The position numbers were made by a program, and so were the translations under genes. Below the pieces are notes generated by a model, which saw only the letters and a program-made list of their open reading frames with translations, was not told where the DNA came from and did not search any database. From an uncultured Verrucomicrobiota bacterium (GTDB lineage: Bacteria; Verrucomicrobiota; Verrucomicrobiia; Limisphaerales; CAIMTB01): a DNA stretch of 43,035 bases. This document shows positions 1 through 6,964 of this stretch, in pieces (position 1 is the first letter of the stretch; each line of letters starts with the position of its first letter). The stretch spans positions 1 to 43,035 of the forward strand of contig CAIMTB010000578.1 of assembly GCA_903844265.1 (NCBI GenBank), given 5' to 3'.

Positions 1-90
1 ATGAAAACGCCGACTCCTAAACCAATCAATGCACTTTTAGTCTCTAGTTTTGTGTTCATAAAAGGTGTGATGTGATGACGCCGAGCATTG

Positions 91-201
91 TTATTCAGCC
101 GCAGTCCCACCTCCGGGTGCGGCAATATTGGTCATGCCGCACACCTTGCACCGGACGAAAGGGTTGTCCAGCAAGGAGTAGGTGAACTGGTCCGTTGGAT
201 A
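91..201 (-). pseudogene. 3' remnant of a CxxC-containing protein
   Basis: Read on the minus strand, positions 201 to 94 encode about 36 residues ending in a TAA at 91-93. They include LLDNPFVRCKVCGMTNIAA, which has a CxxC pair and reads like the C-terminus of a real protein rather than random sequence. The next codon upstream (202-204) is a TGA, and the coding similarity stops exactly where the GGATATCACGGA direct repeat begins, so the gene has lost everything upstream. The family is not recognised. The reading as a remnant is an inference from protein-like composition and the abrupt junction; it could also be a short non-functional frame. Confidence 0.35.
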
Positions 202-347
202 TCACGGAGTACACGCCTCAGTCGTGAGCTGCGGAATGTCGGTCCGTGAGGCCGTCTGCGGCACGATTGTTCGTGCCGCACTCTGCAATCTGGCCGAAGT
301 CGCTGCGCTGGACGCTGCTGCGTTTTAGCGGTGTCGGATATCACGGA
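197..347. repeat. Palindromic element bracketed by a 12-bp direct repeat
   Basis: GGATATCACGGA occurs perfectly at 197-208 and again at 336-347. Beyond it the two copies stay similar (CGCCTCAGTC versus TGCCTCAATC). Between them sits a perfect hairpin: TGCGGCACGA at 257-266, loop TTGT, TCGTGCCGCA at 271-280. A direct repeat around a palindromic core is what a small non-autonomous mobile element with a target duplication, or a tandem REP-type unit, would look like. No transposase is nearby. Only one copy of the core was found in this window. Confidence 0.45.
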
Positions 348-413
348 TCTCGTGCCTCAATCCCGCTGACCTGGGGGGCATGCACCAACCCACCCAGCCG
401 TATACGGTCCCTC

Positions 414-620
414 ATGATCTCCGACCCATCGTCTGCGCGTAGCGCCCTGGCTGGCCTCCTGCTCACCTGCGCATCATTCATTCTGGCTGGCGATGGGCCT
501 GAGTGGCGTGGACTCAACCGGGATGGTGCCTGGAGAGAGACCGGCATCACGGGATCGTCGACGTCTTGGCGACTGACAGCCGAGGAAGTGCCCAAGGCAA
601 CTCAGACTTGGCTCTGGTGA
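414..620 (+). pseudogene. Truncated PQQ-type beta-propeller gene (5' fragment)
   Basis: The ATG at 414 opens a 68-residue frame that begins with a typical export signal (SALAGLLLTCASFILAGDG) and continues PEWRGLNRDGAWRETGI. This matches the mature N-terminus of secreted PQQ-binding-like beta-propeller proteins, which usually start WPxWRGPxxxG, as the intact paralogue at 992 does. After RETGI the similarity ends, and the frame stops at 618-620, where the family runs to about 400 residues. It is therefore read as the 5' stub of a second propeller gene. That it is non-functional is an inference from its length; expression of the short secreted peptide cannot be excluded. Confidence 0.5.
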
Positions 621-715
621 GGTCGAACCAGTCGGTCGGAGTGGGAGATCGCCAGGCGATCAGGACAGCCCTTGGTCATTCAACGCCCTTCTTCCGGGGG
701 CGGAGTTGCCCCCGG

Positions 716-744
716 AAAAAGAAAAACCGGCCTTTTGGGCCGGT
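716..744 (-). terminator. Intrinsic terminator of tRNA-Asp
   Basis: On the minus strand, 16 bases past the tRNA CCA end, there is a 7-bp stem (ACCGGCC at 726-732 pairing with GGCCGGT at 738-744). It is followed by a TTTTTCTTTTT tract (complement of 716-726). A second perfect 10-bp stem lies immediately beyond (692-701 with 708-717, loop of 6) but lacks its own T-tract, so it may act as a backup or processing hairpin. Confidence 0.8.
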
Positions 745-759
745 CTGTTCGCGGGAAAG

Positions 760-836
760 TGGCGGGAGTGGCGGGACTCGAACCCGTAACCTCTGCCGTG
801 ACAGGGCAGCGCTCTAACCAATTGAGCTACACCCCC
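760..836 (-). tRNA. tRNA-Asp (GTC)
   Basis: The minus strand folds as a 77-nt tRNA. The acceptor stem GGGGGTG pairs with CACTCCC (one G-U), followed by discriminator G and an encoded CCA. The D arm contains AGCTCAATTGGTTAGAGC. The anticodon loop CTGTCAC has GTC in the middle, which reads Asp codons. The T arm is CGGG-TTCGAGT-CCCG. It has its own promoter and terminator and stands alone. Confidence 0.97.
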
Positions 837-852
837 TTGAAACAGGGCCGAA

Positions 853-880
853 AGTATGAACAGCGCGCGCGCCGCGTCAA
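853..880 (-). promoter_or_regulatory. Putative sigma70-type promoter of tRNA-Asp
   Basis: Reading the minus strand, TTGACG (880-875) and CATACT (858-853) are separated by 16 bp and lie 17-44 bases before the tRNA 5' end at 836. They match the -35 and -10 consensus at 5/6 and 4/6. The spacing to the mature end suits a short 5' leader. Confidence 0.55.
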
Positions 881-991
881 TAGGCCTTTTTATCGAAGCC
901 CCCGATCACGGGTCGCCGATCCCCACTAAACCCGCGATTTTATTGGCGAAAATTGACACGCTCCCACGAATCGTCATCTTCTCGAATCACG

Positions 992-2368
992 ATGATCCGC
1001 CCCGTCACCCACTCTCCATTCCGGTCCCGACATGCGATTTGCACCGGCCTCGCGTCCGCCACGGTGGCCGTGCTGGCCTGCCTTCTGGATCCCGCATCCG
1101 TCGCCCGAGCCCAGGACTGGCCCCAATGGCGCGGACCAACGTTCAACGGCGCCGCGCCGGAACAGCGGCTTCCCGATCGGTTCAGCAAGACCGAAGGCCT
1201 GGCCTGGACCGCGGCAATGCCGGGGCCATCGGCATCAACGCCCGTGATCTGGGGCGAACGTGTGTTCGTAAGTTCCACCGACGCCGCCAGCCGTTCCCTC
1301 GTCGCCATCGCCATTGATCGGAAATCGGGCAAGGAACTGTGGCGCCAGCCTGTTGCCGACGGCGATCGTCGCGATGAGCGCAGCAATCTTGCCTCGCCCT
1401 CCCCGGTGACGGACGGATCGCTGGTCTGGTTCTTCTACGGTCAGGGCGACCTCGTCGCGTTCACGGTCGAGGGCAAGGAGGCCTGGCGCCGCAACCTGCA
1501 GAAGGACTTCGGCGATTTCGCGTTCCAATGGACCTTCTCGGCCAGCCCGATGCTCTACGATGGGCGCCTCTATTTGCAGGTGTTGCAGCGCGATGTCCCG
1601 GTTCATGGCCGAGGCCGCACCGACGGCCCGATCCAGTCCTTCCTGCTCGCGCTCGACCCGAAGACCGGCAAGGACTTGTGGCGTCAGGTCCGGCCGTCCG
1701 ATGGGCAGCAGGAGTCGCGCGAGGCCTACAGCACGCCGATCCCGTACGTGCATGACGGTCGGTCGGAGATCCTGATCACCGGAGGCGACTGTATCACCGG
1801 CCACGACCCGCTGACGGGCCGCGAGCTCTGGCGCTGGGGCACGTGGAATCCCGAGCGCATCACGCACTGGCGTCTCGTGCCGTCCCCGGTCGCGGGCGCC
1901 GGGTTTGCATTGGCCTGCGGGCCCAAGGGTTCGGCGATCTTCGCGATCAAGACCGGGCAGAACGGGACACTCAAGGAGGACGGCTTCGCCTGGAAGAGCC
2001 CTGACCGCGAGCTCTCGAGCGATGTGTCGACCCCGCTTTTCTATCGCAACCGGTTCTTCGTGGTGAACAGCGACCGACACCAGCTGCTCTGCGTGGAGCC
2101 CGCCACGGGGGCCGTGTTGTGGAAGGGCGAATTCCCCGGCCGCTCGAAAGTGGAGGCGTCGCCCACCGCGGCGGATGGCAAGATCTACGTCATGAACCAC
2201 GCGGGTGAAGTCTATGTCGTCGGTACCGGCGACAAGTTTGAAGTGATCCATTCGGCGTCCTTCGCCGACGAGGGGGATCGCGAACTCCGCTCCACCGTGG
2301 CGATCGCACACGGCATGCTGTTCATCCGCTCCGGCCGCGCGCTCTACGCCATCGGGCCGAAAGGTTGA
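992..2368 (+). CDS. Secreted PQQ-binding-like beta-propeller protein
   Basis: This 458-residue exported protein has a long signal peptide (residues 1-40, ending SVARA before QDWPQWRGP). It carries repeated blades with motifs such as LVAIAIDRKSGKELWRQ, LLALDPKTGKDLWRQ and LCVEPATGAVLWKGE, the typical W-motif of PQQ/quinoprotein-like eight-blade propellers (related in fold to BamB). I see no residues that prove bound PQQ, so an enzymatic role is uncertain. Such proteins are abundant in Verrucomicrobia and Planctomycetes, act in the periplasm, and may be structural or sugar/alcohol-oxidising. The ATG at 992 was preferred over one at 953 because it puts the basic residues and hydrophobic core in a normal signal-peptide arrangement. 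A truncated paralogue lies at 414-620. pdxA starts 33 bases downstream. Confidence 0.88.
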   Translation: MIRPVTHSPFRSRHAICTGLASATVAVLACLLDPASVARAQDWPQWRGPTFNGAAPEQRLPDRFSKTEGLAWTAAMPGPSASTPVIWGERVFVSSTDAASRSLVAIAIDRKSGKELWRQPVADGDRRDERSNLASPSPVTDGSLVWFFYGQGDLVAFTVEGKEAWRRNLQKDFGDFAFQWTFSASPMLYDGRLYLQVLQRDVPVHGRGRTDGPIQSFLLALDPKTGKDLWRQVRPSDGQQESREAYSTPIPYVHDGRSEILITGGDCITGHDPLTGRELWRWGTWNPERITHWRLVPSPVAGAGFALACGPKGSAIFAIKTGQNGTLKEDGFAWKSPDRELSSDVSTPLFYRNRFFVVNSDRHQLLCVEPATGAVLWKGEFPGRSKVEASPTAADGKIYVMNHAGEVYVVGTGDKFEVIHSASFADEGDRELRSTVAIAHGMLFIRSGRALYAIGPKG

Positions 2369-2401
2369 GGCGGCCCCAAGCCAGCCTCCGGAATCCTCGC
2401 G

Positions 2402-3421
2402 ATGCCGACACGCTCCATGGCCCTCGCCTGCGGTGACCCCGCGGGAATCGGTCCTGAGGTCACGCTCAAGGCGGTCGCCCTTGAACTCGCCGGGTCGGCG
2501 GACACGCGATTTGTGCTGTTTGGCGACCTGGCTCAGCTCAGGGAACTCGACGGCCGGCTTGGCACGGGGCTTTCGCTCAACGGATCCGGCGACCCGGCGT
2601 CGTCCGGATCCCCCCGGGTTCTTGTCGTCGATCCGCGCAGCCAGCGTCTGGTTGAGCCCTGTGTCCCCGGCTCGGCGGTGGCCGCACGCGCTGGGCTCGA
2701 TCATCTTCGAGCCGCCGCTGGGAGCTGTCTGCGTGGCGAATGTTCCGCCCTGGTGACCGCCCCGGTCAGCAAGGAATCCATCCTTCGCGCCGGGATTACG
2801 TTCGTAGGCCAGACGGAATTTCTCGCCGACCTCACGGGCACTCCGGACGTCACGATGATGTTGCTCGGTGACGATGATCGGGGGCGCTGGCTGCGCGTGG
2901 CCCTGGTGACCACGCACCTGCCGCTGCGCGCTGTGCCCGGGGCGATCGGAATGGGCGACGTGGTCCGAGCCATCCGCCAGGGTCGCGACGCCTGTGTGGA
3001 CCTGGGATTGTCGCGTGCGCGAATCGCGGTCTGCGGCCTGAATCCGCACGCGGGCGAGGGCGGGATGCTAGGGGACGAGGAGGTTCGGGTGATAGGGCCG
3101 GCGGTGCGTGTGGCGCGCGAGGCCGGGATTGACGTCCACGGTCCGGCGGCTGCGGACACGCTCTTTCACCAGGCGATCCGTGGGGATTACGACGTGGTGG
3201 TGGCGATGTACCACGACCAGGGATTGGGACCCTTGAAGTTGGTGGCGTTCGAGCGCGGTGTGAACTGGACCCTGGGCCTTCCGTTTCCACGGACATCGCC
3301 CGATCACGGGACGGCGTTCGACCTTGCCGGGAAGGGGGTGGCGGATCCGTCGAGCATGAGGGCTGCCCTAAGGCTTGGCAGAAGTCTCGTGTCTGGGGCC
3401 CCGCGTCCGTCACAGACCTGA
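2402..3421 (+). CDS. pdxA: 4-hydroxythreonine-4-phosphate dehydrogenase
   Basis: PdxA oxidises 4-phosphohydroxy-L-threonine to the aminoketone that PdxJ condenses into pyridoxine phosphate (vitamin B6 synthesis, cytosol). The 339-residue length is normal. Seen motifs: GDPAGIGPE (11-19), TAPVSKE (119-125) and the three metal-ligand histidines in TTHLPL (H172), NPHAGEGG (H216) and YHDQGLGPLK (H271). The usual GHTE motif reads GQTEF here (Q137 in place of the substrate-contacting His), so either the substrate pocket is altered or this is a clade variant. It lies 33 bases behind the propeller gene and converges on the kinase gene. The ATG at 2402 gives the family-typical N-terminus. Confidence 0.93.
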   Translation: MPTRSMALACGDPAGIGPEVTLKAVALELAGSADTRFVLFGDLAQLRELDGRLGTGLSLNGSGDPASSGSPRVLVVDPRSQRLVEPCVPGSAVAARAGLDHLRAAAGSCLRGECSALVTAPVSKESILRAGITFVGQTEFLADLTGTPDVTMMLLGDDDRGRWLRVALVTTHLPLRAVPGAIGMGDVVRAIRQGRDACVDLGLSRARIAVCGLNPHAGEGGMLGDEEVRVIGPAVRVAREAGIDVHGPAAADTLFHQAIRGDYDVVVAMYHDQGLGPLKLVAFERGVNWTLGLPFPRTSPDHGTAFDLAGKGVADPSSMRAALRLGRSLVSGAPRPSQT

Positions 3422-3445
3422 CCCTCCGGCCCGGGGCCGGGGTTT

Positions 3446-4486
3446 CTACCGTCCCAGCCACCTGAGCATGCGTCCGCCGGCGGTGGGGGCTGGAACGATT
3501 TCGGGCATGCCTGGGCGGAATCTTGCGACGAGGACCTGGCTGCGGGCGGAGGTGAGGGCCATGATGAACTCGTCGTAGCTTTGGAATCGGTCGGCGGGAT
3601 TCTTGGCCATGGCGCGCCAGAGGGCGTCGCTGGTGGGCTGTGTGATTTCGGGTCGGACGTGATTGGGCGGGGTGAGAGGCGTGTGGATATGGGCGGCGAT
3701 GAGTTCCTCGATCGTTGGGGCTTCGAAGGGCACGTGGCCGGTGAGGGCGTGGTAAAGGGTACCGGCGAGGCTGTAGAGGTCCGAGAGGAAGGTTTCCTGT
3801 TCGCGCTTCACCTTCTCGGGGGCGACGTAATAGGGCGTGGCCCAGAGTGAGGATTCGTCGACGCCGTCGGGTTGGGCTGCGCGGGCGAGGCCGAAGTCGA
3901 CGAGCTTGGGTTCGCCGTCGGAGTTGAAGAGGATGTTGCCGGGTTTGATGTCGCGATGGAGGAGGTTTCTCTTGAGTGCGGCGTCGAGGGCGCTGGCGAC
4001 CTTGATGCCGACGTCGAGGACGTCGAGTTCGGGGAGTTGCTGTTCCTTTTCGATGCGGCCGTCGAGGCTGCCGCGATCGGCGAGTTCCATGACCATGTAG
4101 AGCTGGCCGTTGAGCTGATCGAACTCGTAGATGTGGATGATGTTGGTGTGGTTGAGTGCGCCGCAGGCGCGGGCCTCGCGCTGGAAGGCTTCGATGGCCT
4201 CGCGGTCTTCCTGCAGTTCACGCCTCATCAGCTTCACGGCCACATCGCGGAGCAGCATTTCATCGAAGGCCTTGTAGACGGTGCCCATGCCTCCGGACGC
4301 GATGGGTGCGCGCAACTCGAGTTGGCCCATGCGCAGCGGCATCATGAGCTGATGCCCGCACTTGGTGCATGGGGTGAATTCGAGTGGACCGAGGGTGCCG
4401 GGTATGAATGCGCGCGCGCCACATCCGCCGCAGGTCACCAGCTTGAGGGGTTTCCGCTCGGATTGCGGAGGGGCTTCGGTGGTCAC
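3446..4486 (-). CDS. Ser/Thr protein kinase with N-terminal zinc ribbon
   Basis: This is a 346-residue Hanks-type kinase. Residues 19-43 hold a CxxC-x17-CxxC zinc ribbon (C19, C22, C40, C43). The kinase domain then spans about 57-320: glycine loop ASGGMGTVY (the first glycine is alanine), ATP lysine K85 in VAVKLM, catalytic HRDIKPGN (177-184), DFGLA (198-202) and the activation-loop/APE region APEKVK. The protein ends soon after the domain (basic tail RMLRWLGR) with no transmembrane helix or sensor domain, so it is likely cytosolic and its input may come through the zinc ribbon or a partner. The start is GTG at 4486. The ThuA gene lies 70 bases upstream on the same strand and could be co-transcribed. 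Substrates are unknown. Confidence 0.92.
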   Translation of the reverse strand: MTTEAPPQSERKPLKLVTCGGCGARAFIPGTLGPLEFTPCTKCGHQLMMPLRMGQLELRAPIASGGMGTVYKAFDEMLLRDVAVKLMRRELQEDREAIEAFQREARACGALNHTNIIHIYEFDQLNGQLYMVMELADRGSLDGRIEKEQQLPELDVLDVGIKVASALDAALKRNLLHRDIKPGNILFNSDGEPKLVDFGLARAAQPDGVDESSLWATPYYVAPEKVKREQETFLSDLYSLAGTLYHALTGHVPFEAPTIEELIAAHIHTPLTPPNHVRPEITQPTSDALWRAMAKNPADRFQSYDEFIMALTSARSQVLVARFRPGMPEIVPAPTAGGRMLRWLGR

Positions 4487-4556
4487 GGGATGGAAGCTAC
4501 CACTCCGGTAGGCTCAGACAAGGGATGAGGGCCCGTGGGCGCCCATTCGCCCAGGC

Positions 4557-5435
4557 TCACTTCTTCTTCGCGTCGAGGTTCGATGCGAGTTCCGGTTCGG
4601 GAACCGGTGCGCTGACGCCGCCCTCGGGGACCTCGACCTTCGCGACCCAGAGGAGGGTGTTGAGGAGAACCTTGCGGAAATTCTCATTGCCCCAGTTGCG
4701 GTGCACGTGGCCGCCGGTGAAACCGAACCCGCGTCCGCCGTCATCGCGTTCGAGCACCCACATCATGGCTTCGTCGCGGCCTTTGGCCGCCTGGATGTGC
4801 GGGTACGGCCCGTTCGGCCAGACGTAGGGTCCGTTGCGGACCTTGTCGGAGGGCTTGGCCACGAGGATCGGCGTGATGCCTTTCATGTCCGGGCAAAACC
4901 GCATGTTGAAATACCATTCGTCGCGGATTGAGAACGGTTTCACGCCCCGGGTGGTGGGGTGGGTGGTGAATGTCTGGTACTCGGGCGACCACATGGGGTT
5001 GCAGGAGAACTCGTGTTCGTAATAGCCGCCGATCCACTCCTGCATCGCCTTGCCCGGGTCGCCCTTGGGGACTTCGACTGCGTAATGCATGAAGCCGAGA
5101 CCGACGCCCTTCTTCGCAAGGGCATTCACAAGTTCCATCCGATCCCCCTGGATTGCCGGATGTCCTGCGCCACCGTCAGAATAAATCACCACGGCTGCAA
5201 CGCCCTGGAAAGCCGACGTGTCTGCGGGCCAGCCGTTGGAGGCCACCAGGGTCTGGACCGCGGGCACCGCCTGGAGTGTCCGCTGGATCAGGAGCATGCC
5301 CGCGCGGAACTCGTGATCACCGGGGCCATGGCTGGGCTTGCCGGCGATGAGGAGGATCTTTGCGGGTTCCGCAGCGCGGCACGCGGCGGCCGTCTGGAGC
5401 GCCAGGACGGTCACGAGGAAGAAGGCTTTGTTCAT
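4557..5435 (-). CDS. Secreted ThuA domain protein
   Basis: The 292-residue protein begins with a signal peptide (MNKAFFLVTVLALQTAAACR). It continues with a ThuA/trehalose-utilisation fold of the class-I glutamine amidotransferase-like type: AKILLIAGKPSHGPGDHEF near residue 25, VVIYSDGGAGHP, GLGFMHYAVEVP and a C-terminal GRGFGFTGGHVHRNWGNENF. In Verrucomicrobia and Planctomycetes these exported proteins occur with sugar-oxidation and PSD1-type genes and are thought to act on sugar derivatives; the reaction is not established. The frame is open for 147 codons further upstream, but only the ATG at 5435 gives a signal peptide. It is divergent from the thioredoxin gene. Confidence 0.88.
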   Translation of the reverse strand: MNKAFFLVTVLALQTAAACRAAEPAKILLIAGKPSHGPGDHEFRAGMLLIQRTLQAVPAVQTLVASNGWPADTSAFQGVAAVVIYSDGGAGHPAIQGDRMELVNALAKKGVGLGFMHYAVEVPKGDPGKAMQEWIGGYYEHEFSCNPMWSPEYQTFTTHPTTRGVKPFSIRDEWYFNMRFCPDMKGITPILVAKPSDKVRNGPYVWPNGPYPHIQAAKGRDEAMMWVLERDDGGRGFGFTGGHVHRNWGNENFRKVLLNTLLWVAKVEVPEGGVSAPVPEPELASNLDAKKK

Positions 5436-5595
5436 GCGGGTGGGCGGCACCTTGCTCTGGTCGTGATCTGACGGCAACACGTTCCAGCCCCCCTGTTCTC
5501 CCGGCTTGCGGGGCGGGGCTGACGAGGACAGGTTGGCGGGGACGGTCACGCAGTCTGGATCCAGCATATCCGCCGCAACGCACCACATTTTCCCG

Positions 5596-6039
5596 ATGAA
5601 ACACTTTCTTGGCACTGCTCTCGCCGTTCTCGTTCTCTCCTGTTCCGCGATGGCCGCCCCATGGATGACGGACTTCGAGGCTGCGAAGAACATCGCGGCG
5701 AAGGAAAAGAAGATGATCCTCCTCGATTTCACGGGGTCCGATTGGTGCGGTTGGTGCGTGAAAATGAAGAAGGAAACCCTCGACCAGGAGGCGTTCAAGA
5801 GTTTCGCGGACAAGAATCTCGTCCTGGTGGAGGTCGATTTCCCGCACCGCAAAACCCTTCCCGCGGCGATCACCAAGCAGAACGAGTCCCTGATGAGAAA
5901 ATTCGGCGTCCAGGGTTTCCCGGCCTACGTCGTGCTCGATTCATCGGGCAAGGAACTTGGCCGTCAGCCGGAGTATCTCCGTGGCGGCCCCAGCGCGTTC
6001 ATCGCCAAGATCGAAAGCTTCCGAGCGAAGACCAAGTGA
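5596..6039 (+). CDS. Secreted thioredoxin-fold protein (CGWC)
   Basis: This 147-residue protein has a signal peptide (residues 1-20, ending SAMA before APWMTDFEAAKNIAAKE) and a thioredoxin-like domain with active site DWCGWCVKM (Cys51 and Cys54) followed by KKETLDQEAFKSF. The cis-proline region reads GVQGFPAYVV. It resembles DsbD-gamma/thioredoxin_7-type periplasmic reductases with a CxxC centre, so a role in disulfide reduction or cytochrome maturation outside the cytoplasm is plausible. The ATG at 5596 was chosen because it starts the signal peptide; an open frame upstream to 5506 overlaps the divergent ThuA promoter region. It converges on tatD. Confidence 0.9.
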   Translation: MKHFLGTALAVLVLSCSAMAAPWMTDFEAAKNIAAKEKKMILLDFTGSDWCGWCVKMKKETLDQEAFKSFADKNLVLVEVDFPHRKTLPAAITKQNESLMRKFGVQGFPAYVVLDSSGKELGRQPEYLRGGPSAFIAKIESFRAKTK

Positions 6040-6055
6040 ACCGGCCTGCCGGTGG

Positions 6056-6853
6056 TCAGTGGAGCCGGCGAAAAAAATCCCGCGCGGCGGAGCAGGTTGC
6101 GGCGCCCAATGCGTCGAGCGTGCAACCCTTCTCAGCGGCCACGAATTCGGCGAGTTCGCGCACATAGGCCGGCTCGCAACGCTTGCCCCGATACGGGACG
6201 GGCGCGAGGAACGGGCAGTCCGTCTCCAGCATGAACTGCCCGAGAGCCGCCACCGCCAGGGAGTCGCGGACATTCTGCGCGTTCTTGAAGGTGGTGATTC
6301 CTGTGAAGCTCAACATCGAACCCGTGTCGAGCACCTGGCGCGCCTCGTCAGGTGTCCCGGTGAAGCAATGGAACACGCCTCGAACCTGACCGCGGAAGGG
6401 CGCCATGAGATCCAGCGTCTCACGGAAACCGGAGCGCTGGTGGATCATGCAGTTGAGCCCGGACTCGGCTGCGACCTCGAGTTGCTGGACGAAAAGCCTC
6501 CGTTGCTTCGCCTTCACTGCCTCGATCTCCGACTGCGAGCCGGCCTCGAGTCGGTAATGGTCGATCCCGGCCTCGCCAATCGCCACGGCCTTGGGATGGC
6601 GCGCCAGTTCGCGAAGCGGTGCGGTGATGTCGTCGGGTTCCTCCATCACGTGATTCGGATGGACGCCGACGATTGCAAACACCGCCTCAAATCGCTCGGC
6701 CAGGGCCACCACCCGGCGGCTGCTCTCGAGCGTCGTGCCGACGGAAAGGATCCGGGTGATTCCAGCGTCCAGCGCACGCTGCACCACCGCCTCGAGGTCG
6801 GGTTTGAAATCGGGAAAGTCGAGGTGCGCGTGGGTATCGTAGAATTCGGCCAT
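6056..6853 (-). CDS. TatD family metal-dependent DNase
   Basis: This 265-residue TIM-barrel amidohydrolase-like nuclease is TatD/YcfH-like. Metal-binding residues are visible: THAHLDF (H8, H10), GEAGIDHY (E94), MIHQRSG, FHCFTG and the late ETDCPFLAP aspartate. The family cleaves DNA, including from 3' ends and in repair, in the cytosol. The ATG at 6853 gives the standard start directly before the HxH motif. It is divergent from pgi across a 111-bp gap that contains the GGGACAGGTCTT motif. Whether it is TatD or YcfH cannot be decided from sequence alone. Confidence 0.93.
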   Translation of the reverse strand: MAEFYDTHAHLDFPDFKPDLEAVVQRALDAGITRILSVGTTLESSRRVVALAERFEAVFAIVGVHPNHVMEEPDDITAPLRELARHPKAVAIGEAGIDHYRLEAGSQSEIEAVKAKQRRLFVQQLEVAAESGLNCMIHQRSGFRETLDLMAPFRGQVRGVFHCFTGTPDEARQVLDTGSMLSFTGITTFKNAQNVRDSLAVAALGQFMLETDCPFLAPVPYRGKRCEPAYVRELAEFVAAEKGCTLDALGAATCSAARDFFRRLH

Positions 6854-6882
6854 GGCGCCGACGATACAACATTCTGAATAGA

Positions 6883-6894
6883 GGGACAGGTCTT
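6883..6894 (+). repeat. GGGACAGGTCTT motif, copy 1
   Basis: The 12-mer GGGACAGGTCTT lies between tatD and pgi and recurs exactly at 37809-37820, where it is the loop of a 10-bp hairpin. Here the flanks (CATT at left, AATG at right) only weakly pair. It may be the worn end of a REP-like or IS200/IS605-type element. Confidence 0.4.
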
Positions 6895-6964
6895 TAAATG
6901 ATGGGCTGGGCTGGAATTCCCCTCGCCGACGTTTAGGCCGTCGCTAGGATTCGGCTGCCTGAAG

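Larger units (their letters stand above)
1..413. other. Intergenic/degenerate region at window start
   Basis: No intact gene is visible here. The first 75 bases are clearly more AT-rich than the rest of the window and contain a 24-codon open frame (ATG at 1, stop at 73-75) with no recognisable family. The remainder holds the 3' remnant of a minus-strand gene (91-201), a 12-bp direct repeat enclosing a perfect hairpin (197-347), and the leader of a truncated PQQ-propeller gene that begins at 414. The region looks like decayed sequence collected around a palindromic element. Confidence 0.5.

Noticed and set aside
692-717. Strong 10-bp hairpin considered as a plus-strand terminator for the truncated propeller gene
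   Set aside because: On the plus strand it is followed by A's, not T's, so it cannot be an intrinsic terminator in that direction.
1235-3049. 604-codon minus-strand open frame across the propeller and pdxA genes
   Set aside because: It spans two unrelated sense genes and the gap between them, as a composition artefact would.
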